Origin: Burkholderia ubonensis subsp. mesacidophila
Lineage (GTDB): Bacteria; Pseudomonadota; Gammaproteobacteria; Burkholderiales; Burkholderiaceae
NCBI RefSeq assembly: GCF_002097715.1
Contig: NZ_CP020737.1
Location: 1,736,001-1,800,000 of the forward strand
Length of the DNA: 64,000 nucleotides
Reading direction: 5' to 3'
A program made the translations under genes and the position numbers. Under the pieces are notes generated by a model. It worked only from the letters and a program-made list of their open reading frames with translations. It had not been told where the DNA came from and did not search any database. Below, in pieces: positions 42,458-52,228 of the stretch; position 1 is the stretch's first letter, and each line of letters begins with the position of its first letter.

Positions 42458-42482
42458 TAAAAAATCGGCCGCGCCGTTCGTC
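42458..42482 (+). promoter_or_regulatory. OrbS-type promoter of the orbI operon
   Basis: TAAA (42458-42461), 17 bases, CGTC (42479-42482), 71 bases before the orbI ATG. It is back-to-back with the orbE promoter; the two -35 boxes are 27 bases apart. Confidence 0.8.
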
Positions 42483-42553
42483 ACACCAGTGAAGCCGCCC
42501 AGCGCGGCGCCGTGAGTTGGCCGTAGCGGCCGGACCTGAAGGACTTCACGCCC

Positions 42554-45500
42554 ATGACGAGTTTCCCGACTGCGTTGCATCACCGAATCCGCGAGCTGGC
42601 GCGCCGCGCGCCCGACGCGCCCGCGCTCGCCGTCTCCTTTCCGACCGACATCCGCCTGACGCGCGGCGCGCTCGACGCGCGTGCGTCGCGGCTCGCGCGG
42701 CGGCTGCGCGCGGCGGGCGTCGGCGCCGAGGTGCGGGTCGGCGTGTGCGTCGAGCGCTCGTGCGAACTGTTCGTCGCGCTGCTGGCCGTGCTGAAGGCGG
42801 GCGGCGTGTTCGTGCCGCTCGACCCGCGCCATCCGGCCGCGCGCCTCGACTGGATCGTGCGCGACGCGAACCTGCGCCACGGCATCGTCGACGCGGCAGG
42901 GCGCGCGGCGCTCGGCGCGCCGTTCGCGCACGCATTCGACGTCGCGGACATCGATGCCGACACAGCGGACGCAGCGCACGCGTGCGCCGATGAAGACGAC
43001 GCGCCGGTCCATCCGCGCGCGGCCGCCTACATGATCTATACGTCGGGCTCGACCGGCACGCCGAAGGCGGTGGTCGTCGAGCACGGGCCGCTCGCCGCGC
43101 ATTGCGATGCGCTCGCGGCCGCGCTGCCGATCGAGGCCGGCGACCGGCTGCTGCATTTCGCGTCGGTCAATTTCGACGCGGCGCACGAATGCTGGCTCGC
43201 GCCGCTCGCGGTCGGCGCGAGCCTCGCGGTCGCGCCGCCGCAGCCGTTCGCGCCGGACGCAGCGTACGCGCTGATGGTGCGCGAGCAGGTCAGCGTCGCG
43301 GCGTTTCCGCCCGCCTACCTGCGCGAGTTCGCGGCGCTCGCGGCGCGCGACGGCGTGCCGCCGGCGCTGCGCGTGCTCGCGTTCGGCGGCGAGGCGCTGC
43401 CGCAGCAGGCGTTCGAATTCGTGCGCGACACCTTTCCGGCGGTGCGGCTCGTCAACGGCTACGGGCCGACCGAAGCGGTGATCTCGCCGATGCTGTGGCC
43501 GGTCGAGCCGGGTGAGACGCCAGAACTCGCCGCGGACGACGCGTTCGCGGCGCTGCCGATCGGCCGGCCGATCGGCCCGCGCGTTGCCCGCGTCGACAGT
43601 ATCGAGGGCGCAGCGGCCGGCGAGCTGCTGCTCGGCGGCGTCTGTCTCGCGCGCGGCTATCACGGCCGCCCGGCGCTGACCGCCGAGCGCTTCGTGCCCG
43701 ATCCGGACGGCGCGCCCGGCGCGCGCGTCTATCGCACCGGCGATCTCGCGCGCGTGCGCGACGACGGCGCGTTCGATTACCTCGGCCGCCTCGACGATCA
43801 GGTGCAGGTGCGCGGCGTGCGCGTCGAGCCGGCGGAAATCGCCGCGTGCCTGCGCGCGCATCCGGCCGTCGCCGACGCGGCGGTGGTCGCGGAAACCGAC
43901 GGCGGCCCGACGCGGCTCGTCGCGTGCGTCGCGCTGTGCACGGAGGCCGACGACGCGGCGCTGAAGGCGCACGTCGCCGCGCAACTGCCGGTCGCCTGGC
44001 AGCCGCACCGGTACGTGCGCTGCGACGCGCTGCCGTACACGCTGAACGGCAAGCTCGACCGCGCGGCGCTGCGCGAGCGGATCGCCGCGGACCGGGCGGA
44101 CCGCGCAGCCGGCGACGCGCCGCGCACGGACACCGAGCGGCGCACGGCCGACCTCTGGCAGGCGCTGCTCGGCCTCGACGCGCCGCCGTCGCGCGACGAC
44201 CGCTTCTTCGCGCTGGGCGGCGATTCGCTCGCGGCGATGCAGCTGCAGGCGGCGATTCGCGTCGAATGGCGCGTCAACCTGCGGCTCGACACGCTGTTCG
44301 CGGACCCGGCGCTCGCCGCGCTGGCCGACGCGATCGACCGCGCGGAGTGCGAAACCGGCGCGCCGCTCGTCGCGATCGCGGCGCGTGCCGGCGCGCCGGC
44401 CGGCGCACCGTATGCCGAGCGCGCGGCGTCGCTGGCGCAGCAGCGCTTCTGGGTGCTGGCGCAGACGCGCGACGCGAGCGCGGCCTATCACATCGCCGCG
44501 CACTGGACGATCGACGGCGCGCTCGACCGCGGCGCGCTGCAGTGCGCGCTAGATCACGTGATCGGCCGGCACGACGCGTGGCGCACGACGCTCGTCGAGA
44601 ACGACGACGGCGTCGTGATGCAGCGGATTCACGCGCACCTGCCGGTGGCGATCGCCGAAGTCGACCTGCGCGGCCTGCCGCCGGCCGGCCGCGACGCGCA
44701 GGCGGCAATTCTTGCCGAGCGCGACGCCGGCGCGCCGTTCGACCTGGCCGAAGGCCCGCTCGTGCGCGCGACGCTCATCGCGCTCGCCGACAACCGCCAC
44801 CGGCTGCTGCTGACGGCCCATCACGCGATCACCGACGGCTGGAGCTCGCGCTGCGCGTTCGAGGAGCTGACGGCGGCCTATGGCGCGTACGCGAACGGCG
44901 TCGCGCCGGCGCTGCCCGCGCTGCCGATCCAGTACGCGGACTTTGCGGACTGGCAGCGCGACATGCTCGCGGGCGGCGAGGGCGAGCGGCAATTGAACTA
45001 CTGGCGCGCCGCGCTGCAGGACGCGCCGGGTCCGCTCGCGCTGCCGGTCGACCGGCAGCCCGGCGCAACGCGCACGCTGCACGGCGCGCGCACGTCGCTG
45101 CGCTTGCCCGACGCGGTCGCGGCCGACGTGCGCCGCCTCGCGCGCGACGCGCACGCGACCGTCTTCACGGTGCTGATGGCCGCGCTCGACGCATGGCTGT
45201 CGCGCCTGACCGGCGCGACCGACGTCGTGGTCGCCGTGCCGGTCGCGCACCGGCAGCGTCCGGAAACGCGCGCGCTGCTCGGGCTGTTCCTGAACACGGT
45301 GGCGCTGCGTGTGCGGGTCGCGCCGACGCAGCCGTTCGCGACGCTGGTCGACGCGGTGCGCGCGGCGGCGCTCGATGCGTATGCGCATCAGGACGTGCCG
45401 TTCGAGCGTGTCGTCGACGCGGTGAAGCCGCCGGTGCGGCGCGGCGACGAATGGTTGCGCGTCAAGTTCGCGCAGCAGTTCGACGCGCGGCTCGACAGCG

Positions 45501-48500
45501 CGCTGCCGGGCGCGACCGCGGTCGCGACGCCGGGGCCGGATCTCGCCGCGCGCTTCGATTTCGCGCTGGATTTCACCGACGAGGCGAGCGGCATCGAACT
45601 GGTCGCCGCGTATGCGACCGACTGCATCGACGCCGACACCGCGCGCGCGTGGCTCGCCAGCTACGCGGCGCTCGTCGCGGCCGCCGCGCGCGATCCGCAG
45701 TGCGCGACGACCGCGCTGCCGTGCGACGGCGCGAACGTGGCGCGGCAGCCGCGCGACGGCCGGGCGCTGACGCCCGAACACGCGGACGTCGTCGCGGCGT
45801 TCGCGCGGCAGGCCGCCGCCTATCCGCATCGCGTCGCGCTGACCGACGCGGCGGCGTCGCTGACGTTCGCGGAGCTCGACGACGCGTCGGACCGCGTCGC
45901 CCGCGCGCTGCAACTGCGCGGCACGGCGGCCGAGGAGCCGGTCGTCGTCTGCATCGAACGCTCGGCGCGCTTCGTCGTCGGCCTGCTCGGCGCGCTGAAG
46001 GCGGGCGCGCTGGCCGTGCTGCTCGATCCGGCGCAGCCGGCCGAGCGGCTCGCGGCGGCCGCCGCCGATTGCCGCGCGCGCTCGGCGCTCGTGGCCGGTG
46101 ACGCCGCATGGCCGGCCGGCACGCTCGCACAGGCGCTCGACGTCGACACGCTCGCGGCCGACGCGACGCTCGCGCAGGCGGCCGCCGCGCGCATCGCGCG
46201 GCACCCGGACCAGGGCGCGTACCTGATCTACACGTCCGGCTCGACCGGCACGCCGAAGGGCGTCGTCGTGTCGCATCGCGCGCTCGCCGACTACGTGCAG
46301 GGCATGCTCGACGAACTCGCGTTCGCGCCGGACGCGTCGTTCGCGATGGTGTCGACGGTTGCGGCCGACCTCGGCCATACGACGCTGTTCGGCGCGCTGT
46401 GCGCAGGCCGCACGCTGCATCTGCTGCCGGCGTCGTGCGCGTTCGATCCGGATGCGTTCGCCGACGAGATGCGCCGCCGCGACGTCGGCGTGCTGAAGAT
46501 CGTGCCGAGCCACCTGCAGGCGCTGCTCGACGCGCGCGCGCCGGCCGACGTGCTGCCGAGCCACGCGCTCGTGACGGGCGGCGAAACGCTCACGTGGGCG
46601 CTGGTCGCGCGCATCGCCGCGCTCAAGCCGGCGTGCCGCGTGATCAATCACTACGGCCCGACCGAGGCGACCGTCGGTGCGCTGACGTGCGACACGGCGT
46701 CGATGGTGGCCGACGCAGGCAATGCGCACGACGCGCCGAGCGGCGTGCCGCTCGGCGGGCCGCTGCCGAACGCGCGTGCGCTCGTGCTCGATGCGTTCGG
46801 CGCGTGCGTGCCGGCGGGCGCGACCGGCGAGCTGTATCTCGGCGGGCCGGGCGTCGCGCGCGGCTACTGGGGCCGGCCGGCGGCGACCGCCGAGCGCTTC
46901 CTGCCCGATCCGTTCACGCCGGGCGCGCGCGTGTACCGCACCGGCGACCGCGTGCGGCTGCGCACGGACGGCCGCATCGAATTCCTCGGGCGGATCGACG
47001 ACCAGGTCAAGATTCGCGGCTATCGCGTCGAGCCGGGCGAGGTGAGCGCGGCCGTGCGCGCGGCCGACGGCATCGCGCAGGCGGAAACGCTGGCGGTCGA
47101 GCACGACGGCCGCCTGCGGCTCGTCGCGTTCGTCGTCGCGCGCGACGGCGCGGCATTTGACGAGGCCGCGCTGCGCGCGCGGCTCGCGGCGACGCTGCCG
47201 GACTACATGGTGCCGGCGCAGATCATTGCGCTGCCGCGCCTGCCGGTGACCGCGAACGGCAAGATCGATCGCGCGGCGCTGCGCACGCTGGCCGCCGCGC
47301 CGGTCGCGGCCGCCGACGGCGACGCGCCGCAAGGCGCGGTCGAGACGACGCTCGCGGAAATCTGGCAGGCGGTGCTGAAAGCGCCGCGCGTCGGCCGCGA
47401 CGACAACTTCTTCGAGCTCGGCGGCGACTCGATCCTCGTGCTGCAGGTGATCGCCCGCGCGCGCAAGCGCGGCGTGCGCTTCACGCCGAAGCAGCTGTTC
47501 GACGGCCCGACGCTCGCCGAGCTGGCGCGCGTCGCGAAGACGGAAGACGTGGCGCCGCCCGCGCCGGTCGCGCAGGCCGCGACGACAGCGACCGCCCCGT
47601 GCGTGCTGACGCCCGCGCAGCAGCGCTTCTTCGCGCTCGACGTGCCGCATCCGGGCCACTGGAACCAGGCGGTCGCGTTCGACGTGCGCGGGTCGTTCGA
47701 TCCCGCCGCGTTTGCACGGGCATTCGATGCGCTGCTCACGCATCACGAAGCGTTCCGCCGGCGCTTCACGCGCGGCGCGAACGGCGCGTGGCAGGCCGAC
47801 GACGCACAGCGCCCGTACGATGCGCTGCCGTTCGTCGAAGTCGCCGCGCGCGACGACGCCGACGCGCTCGCGCGCTTCGATGCGCTGCAGCGCCGGCTCG
47901 ATCTCGGCCGCGGGCCGCTCGCGTGCGCGTGCGCGGCGCGGCTGCCGGACGGCGCGACGCGGCTGTTCGTCGCGATCCACCACGCGATCGTCGACGGCGT
48001 GTCGTGGCGGATCCTGCTCGACGATCTCGACACCGCATACCGCGCGGCCTGCGAGCAACGGCCGATCCGGCTCGCGCTGCAGGGCCTGTGCGCCGACGCG
48101 TGGGCCGCGCGGCTCGCGCGCGCGGCGACCGATCCGGGCTCGCCGTTCGCGAACGAAACCGCGTACTGGACCGGGATGGCGCACGGCGACGACGTCGCAC
48201 CCGACCATCCGGAGTCGCCGGCGACCAACGCGGACGCGGCCGTCGTCGTGCAGACGATCGACGCCGCGCTGACCCGTGCGGTGCTTACCGACGCGCACGC
48301 CGCCTACCGCACGCAGACGATCGAGCTGCTCGCCGCCGCGCTGGCCATCGCGCTGACCGACGGGCGCGACGCCGCGTCGTGCCGCGTCGAACTGGAAGGG
48401 CATGGCCGCGAGGCGCTGTTCGACGATGCGGATGCGAGCCGCACGATTGGCTGGCTGACGAGCCATTACCCGGTTTCGCTGCCGGTCGGGGCGACGCCGC

Positions 48501-51500
48501 GCGACACGCTTTGCGCGGTCAAGGACGCGCTGCGCGCAGTGCCGCACAAGGGGCTCGGCTTCGGCGTGCTCGCGCACTACGGCGATGCGGCGACGCGCGC
48601 GGCGCTGGCCGCGGTGCCGCGCCCGCGCGTGACCTTCAACTATCTCGGCCAGTTCGACGCGCCGCGCGACGCGACGCTCGTGCCTCACTTCGGCGGCGCC
48701 GGCGTCGAGCGCGATCCGCAGGGGCCGCTCGGCAACGCGCTCGCGATCCATGCATATCTCGACGAGGACCGCGACGAGGGCCGTAACGGCGGGCGCACGC
48801 TGAAGCTGCACTGGGTATACGGCGCGCCGCAGTTCGAGCGCGCGACGATCGATGCGTTCGCCGCGCGGTTCGCGGCGGCGCTCGCCGCGCTCGTCGACGC
48901 GTGCACGGCGCGCATTGCCCATCGCGGCGGCGGCGCGACGCCGGGCGACTTCCCGCTCGCGCATGCAGCCGGCCTCACGCAGGCGGCGATCGAGCGTGCG
49001 CCGCTCGACTGGCGCACGATCGACGACGTGTATCCGCTGTCGCCGATGCAGCAGGGCATCCTGTTTCACGCGCTGTTCGCGCCGGGCCATGCGAGCTACG
49101 TGAACCAACTGGTCGCGACCGCGACGGCGCTCGACGCCGGCCGGCTCGCGGCCGCGTTCGACGCGTCGATCGCGCGGCACGACATCCTGCGCACCAGCAT
49201 CATGCCGGACGAAGCCGCGCCGCTGCAGCGCGTGCACCGGCAGGCGGCGCTGCCGGTCGAGCAGCTCGACTGGCGAGCGCGCGCCGCGACGCTGGACGCG
49301 GACTTCGACGCGTGGCTGGCGGCCGACCGCGCGCGTGGCTTCGACTGGAACCAGCCGCCGCTGATGCGCCTCACGCTGATCCGCGTGACGGACGACGCAT
49401 GGCGCGTCGTGTGGACCCGCCATCACGTGCTGCTCGACGGCTGGAGCACCGCGCGGCTGCTCGCCGACGTACTGCGCGACTACCGCGACCCGGACGCCGT
49501 GTCGCCGTTCGCGAGCCGCCCGGCGCTGCGCTACCGCGACTTCATCGCCTGGCTCGGCGCGCGCGAGCGCGACGCGGACGAGCGCTTCTGGACCGGACGC
49601 CTCGCGCGGCTCGACGCGCCGACGCTGATCGCCGAACGCACGGCCGACCGCGCGGACGCGGCGATGCTCACGTGGCGCGTCCGCATCGATGCGGACGCGT
49701 TCGCACGCGTCACGCAGACGGCGCGCGCGCTGAAGCTGACCGTCAACACGCTGGTGCAGGGCGCGTGGGCGCTCGCGCTGCAGCGGATGACCCACCAGCC
49801 GGCGGTCGCGTTCGGCGCGACCGTCGCGGGCCGGCCGGACGCGCTGCCGGACGTCGATGCGGTGCTCGGCCTGTTCATCAACACGGTGCCGGTGATCACC
49901 GCGCCCGCGCCGCAGCAACGCGCGGCCGACTGGCTGCAGGCGCTGCAGCGCGACAACGCGGCGGCGGCCGAGCACGCGCATGCGCCGCTCGCCGACATCC
50001 AGCGCTGGGCGCGCGGTGCGGGCGGCGCGCTGTTCGACACGCTGGTCGTGTTCGAGAACTACCCGGTCGACGACACGGCGCACGACGCGGACCCGCGCGC
50101 GCTCGCGTTGCGCGACGTGCGCAGCATCGAGGCGACCGATTTCGCGCTGACGCTCGTGATCGAAAGCGGCGCGGACCTGACGATCGACTACGGCTACGAC
50201 ACCGCGCGCATCGACGCGCGGCAGGTCGAGACCTGGCATCGCGCGTTCGCCTGCGCGCTCGACGCATTGGCCCGCACGCCCGATGCGCTGCTCGGCGCGC
50301 TGTCGATCGGTGACGACGCGGCGCGCGACTCGCTCGCGCAGCGCGACGCGACTGCCCGCGCGTGGTCGGCGCATCGACAATTGCCGCTGCACGCGCAATT
50401 CGAAGCGGCGGCCCGCGCGACGCCAGGCGCCGTCGCGCTCGAATACGCGGACGCGCACGGCGGCCTGCAGCGGATGACCTATGCCGAGCTCGACGCGTGC
50501 ACGTCGCGGATCGCCGCCGCGCTGCGGCGGCAGGGCGTGCAGCCCGACACGCCGGTTGCGCTGTGCGTCGAGCGCTCGTTCGACATGGTGAGCGCGCTCG
50601 TCGGCGTGCTGAAGGCCGGCGCCGCGTACCTGCCGGTCGATCCCGACTATCCGGCCGAGCGCATCGCGTACCTGCTGCGCGACGCGCGGCCCGCGGTCGT
50701 GCTGACGCAGGCGCACCTGCGCGCGCAGGTCGAAGCCGCGCTCGGCGACGCCGCCGGCACGCAGCTGCTGACGGTGACGGACCTGCTCGCGCAGGACATT
50801 GCACCGGACACGACCGAGCCGGTCGCGGTCGCCGACGCGCAGCTCGCGTACCTGATCTACACGTCCGGCTCGACCGGCAAGCCGAAGGGCGCGGGCAACA
50901 CGCACGGCGCGCTCGCGAACCGGATCGCGTGGATGCAGCACGCGTACCGGCTCACGCGCGACGACGTCGTGCTGCACAAGACGCCGTTCGGCTTCGACGT
51001 GTCGGTGTGGGAATTCGTGTGGCCGCTGGCGCAGGGCGCGAAGCTCGCGATCGCCGCGCCGGGCGACCATCGCGACCCGGCGCGCCTCGCCGCCGCGATC
51101 CACGCGCACCGCGTGACGGTGCTGCATTTCGTGCCGTCGATGCTGGCCGCGTTCGCCGCGCATCTCGACGATTTCGGCGCGACCGCGCAATGCGACAGCG
51201 TGCGGCTGATCGTTGCGAGCGGCGAGGCGCTCGCGCCCGAACTGGTCGCGAAGGTCGCGCGGCTGTTGCCGCGCGCGACGCTCGTCAACCTGTACGGGCC
51301 GACCGAGGCGGCGATCGACGTGTCGCACTGGACCTGCGGCCCGGCCGACGCGCACGCGCACGCGGTGCCGATCGGCCATCCGATCGCGAACCTGCGGCTG
51401 CATGTGCTCGACGCCGCGTGGCAGCCGGTGCCGGCGGGCGCGACCGGCGAGCTGTACCTGGCCGGCGCGGGCCTCGCGCGCGGCTACCTCGGCCGGCCGG

Positions 51501-52219
51501 GGCTGACGGCCGAGCGCTTCGTGCCCGATCCGTTCGTGCCGGGCGCGCGCATGTACCGCACCGGCGATCTCGCGCGACGCCGCGCGGACGGCGCGCTCGA
51601 CTACCTCGGCCGCGTCGACACTCAGGTGAAGCTGCGCGGCCAGCGGATCGAGCCGGGCGAGATCGAGGCGCTGCTGCGCGCGGCGCCGGGCGTGCACGAC
51701 GCGGTCGTCGTGGTGCGCGACGCGCAGCTGATCGGCTACGTCGCGCGCGGCGATGCGGCCGCGCTCGACCCGGCCGCGTTGCTCGACGCGCTGCGCGCGC
51801 AGTTGCCGGCCTACATGGTGCCGTCGCAGCTGATCGCGCTCGACGCGCTGCCCGTCACGCCGAACGGCAAGTGCGACCGCCATGCGCTGCCCGCGCCGGT
51901 GCGCGAGTCGGCGGCGACGGCCGAGCTCGCGACCGACACGGAGCGCGCGCTCGCGGCGATCTGGCAGCGCGTGCTGCGCGTCGACACGATCGGCCGCGAC
52001 GACGATTTCTTCCTGCTCGGCGGCCATTCGCTGCTCGCGACGCAGGCCCATGCGCAGGCGAACCTGCACTGGGGCCTCGCGCTGCCGCTGCGCACGCTGT
52101 TCGACACCCGCACGCTCGCGCGCTGCGCGCAGGCGCTCGACGCGGCCTGCGCGGCGCGCGGCGCGACCGACGCGGCGAGCGCGATCGACGCGCTGCTCGG
52201 CGAACTGGAAATTCAATAA
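42554..52219 (+). CDS. orbI: Ornibactin non-ribosomal peptide synthetase OrbI, three modules
   Basis: A 3221-residue NRPS with domain order A-T-C-A-T-E-C-A-T. Markers by residue: A1 Y-T-S-G-S-T-G-T-P-K ~162; T1 G-G-D-S ~556; C1 H-H-A-I-T-D-G ~755; A2 ~1226; T2 G-G-D-S ~1623; E H-H-A-I-V-D-G ~1809; C2 H-H-V-L-L-D-G ~2289; A3 ~2769; T3 G-G-H-S ~3155. Specificity codes I extracted: A1 DAEAAGGISK (resembles hydroxyornithine codes), A2 DLTKVGHVGK (Asp), A3 DVWHVSLIDK (Ser). With E after module 2 this builds N-acyl-hydroxyornithine, D-(hydroxy)Asp and L-Ser, the first three residues of ornibactin. The missing first C domain marks an initiating module. GAAGGA lies 10 bases before the ATG. Confidence 0.95.
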   Translation: MTSFPTALHHRIRELARRAPDAPALAVSFPTDIRLTRGALDARASRLARRLRAAGVGAEVRVGVCVERSCELFVALLAVLKAGGVFVPLDPRHPAARLDWIVRDANLRHGIVDAAGRAALGAPFAHAFDVADIDADTADAAHACADEDDAPVHPRAAAYMIYTSGSTGTPKAVVVEHGPLAAHCDALAAALPIEAGDRLLHFASVNFDAAHECWLAPLAVGASLAVAPPQPFAPDAAYALMVREQVSVAAFPPAYLREFAALAARDGVPPALRVLAFGGEALPQQAFEFVRDTFPAVRLVNGYGPTEAVISPMLWPVEPGETPELAADDAFAALPIGRPIGPRVARVDSIEGAAAGELLLGGVCLARGYHGRPALTAERFVPDPDGAPGARVYRTGDLARVRDDGAFDYLGRLDDQVQVRGVRVEPAEIAACLRAHPAVADAAVVAETDGGPTRLVACVALCTEADDAALKAHVAAQLPVAWQPHRYVRCDALPYTLNGKLDRAALRERIAADRADRAAGDAPRTDTERRTADLWQALLGLDAPPSRDDRFFALGGDSLAAMQLQAAIRVEWRVNLRLDTLFADPALAALADAIDRAECETGAPLVAIAARAGAPAGAPYAERAASLAQQRFWVLAQTRDASAAYHIAAHWTIDGALDRGALQCALDHVIGRHDAWRTTLVENDDGVVMQRIHAHLPVAIAEVDLRGLPPAGRDAQAAILAERDAGAPFDLAEGPLVRATLIALADNRHRLLLTAHHAITDGWSSRCAFEELTAAYGAYANGVAPALPALPIQYADFADWQRDMLAGGEGERQLNYWRAALQDAPGPLALPVDRQPGATRTLHGARTSLRLPDAVAADVRRLARDAHATVFTVLMAALDAWLSRLTGATDVVVAVPVAHRQRPETRALLGLFLNTVALRVRVAPTQPFATLVDAVRAAALDAYAHQDVPFERVVDAVKPPVRRGDEWLRVKFAQQFDARLDSALPGATAVATPGPDLAARFDFALDFTDEASGIELVAAYATDCIDADTARAWLASYAALVAAAARDPQCATTALPCDGANVARQPRDGRALTPEHADVVAAFARQAAAYPHRVALTDAAASLTFAELDDASDRVARALQLRGTAAEEPVVVCIERSARFVVGLLGALKAGALAVLLDPAQPAERLAAAAADCRARSALVAGDAAWPAGTLAQALDVDTLAADATLAQAAAARIARHPDQGAYLIYTSGSTGTPKGVVVSHRALADYVQGMLDELAFAPDASFAMVSTVAADLGHTTLFGALCAGRTLHLLPASCAFDPDAFADEMRRRDVGVLKIVPSHLQALLDARAPADVLPSHALVTGGETLTWALVARIAALKPACRVINHYGPTEATVGALTCDTASMVADAGNAHDAPSGVPLGGPLPNARALVLDAFGACVPAGATGELYLGGPGVARGYWGRPAATAERFLPDPFTPGARVYRTGDRVRLRTDGRIEFLGRIDDQVKIRGYRVEPGEVSAAVRAADGIAQAETLAVEHDGRLRLVAFVVARDGAAFDEAALRARLAATLPDYMVPAQIIALPRLPVTANGKIDRAALRTLAAAPVAAADGDAPQGAVETTLAEIWQAVLKAPRVGRDDNFFELGGDSILVLQVIARARKRGVRFTPKQLFDGPTLAELARVAKTEDVAPPAPVAQAATTATAPCVLTPAQQRFFALDVPHPGHWNQAVAFDVRGSFDPAAFARAFDALLTHHEAFRRRFTRGANGAWQADDAQRPYDALPFVEVAARDDADALARFDALQRRLDLGRGPLACACAARLPDGATRLFVAIHHAIVDGVSWRILLDDLDTAYRAACEQRPIRLALQGLCADAWAARLARAATDPGSPFANETAYWTGMAHGDDVAPDHPESPATNADAAVVVQTIDAALTRAVLTDAHAAYRTQTIELLAAALAIALTDGRDAASCRVELEGHGREALFDDADASRTIGWLTSHYPVSLPVGATPRDTLCAVKDALRAVPHKGLGFGVLAHYGDAATRAALAAVPRPRVTFNYLGQFDAPRDATLVPHFGGAGVERDPQGPLGNALAIHAYLDEDRDEGRNGGRTLKLHWVYGAPQFERATIDAFAARFAAALAALVDACTARIAHRGGGATPGDFPLAHAAGLTQAAIERAPLDWRTIDDVYPLSPMQQGILFHALFAPGHASYVNQLVATATALDAGRLAAAFDASIARHDILRTSIMPDEAAPLQRVHRQAALPVEQLDWRARAATLDADFDAWLAADRARGFDWNQPPLMRLTLIRVTDDAWRVVWTRHHVLLDGWSTARLLADVLRDYRDPDAVSPFASRPALRYRDFIAWLGARERDADERFWTGRLARLDAPTLIAERTADRADAAMLTWRVRIDADAFARVTQTARALKLTVNTLVQGAWALALQRMTHQPAVAFGATVAGRPDALPDVDAVLGLFINTVPVITAPAPQQRAADWLQALQRDNAAAAEHAHAPLADIQRWARGAGGALFDTLVVFENYPVDDTAHDADPRALALRDVRSIEATDFALTLVIESGADLTIDYGYDTARIDARQVETWHRAFACALDALARTPDALLGALSIGDDAARDSLAQRDATARAWSAHRQLPLHAQFEAAARATPGAVALEYADAHGGLQRMTYAELDACTSRIAAALRRQGVQPDTPVALCVERSFDMVSALVGVLKAGAAYLPVDPDYPAERIAYLLRDARPAVVLTQAHLRAQVEAALGDAAGTQLLTVTDLLAQDIAPDTTEPVAVADAQLAYLIYTSGSTGKPKGAGNTHGALANRIAWMQHAYRLTRDDVVLHKTPFGFDVSVWEFVWPLAQGAKLAIAAPGDHRDPARLAAAIHAHRVTVLHFVPSMLAAFAAHLDDFGATAQCDSVRLIVASGEALAPELVAKVARLLPRATLVNLYGPTEAAIDVSHWTCGPADAHAHAVPIGHPIANLRLHVLDAAWQPVPAGATGELYLAGAGLARGYLGRPGLTAERFVPDPFVPGARMYRTGDLARRRADGALDYLGRVDTQVKLRGQRIEPGEIEALLRAAPGVHDAVVVVRDAQLIGYVARGDAAALDPAALLDALRAQLPAYMVPSQLIALDALPVTPNGKCDRHALPAPVRESAATAELATDTERALAAIWQRVLRVDTIGRDDDFFLLGGHSLLATQAHAQANLHWGLALPLRTLFDTRTLARCAQALDAACAARGATDAASAIDALLGELEIQ

Positions 52220-52228
52220 GGACGACGG

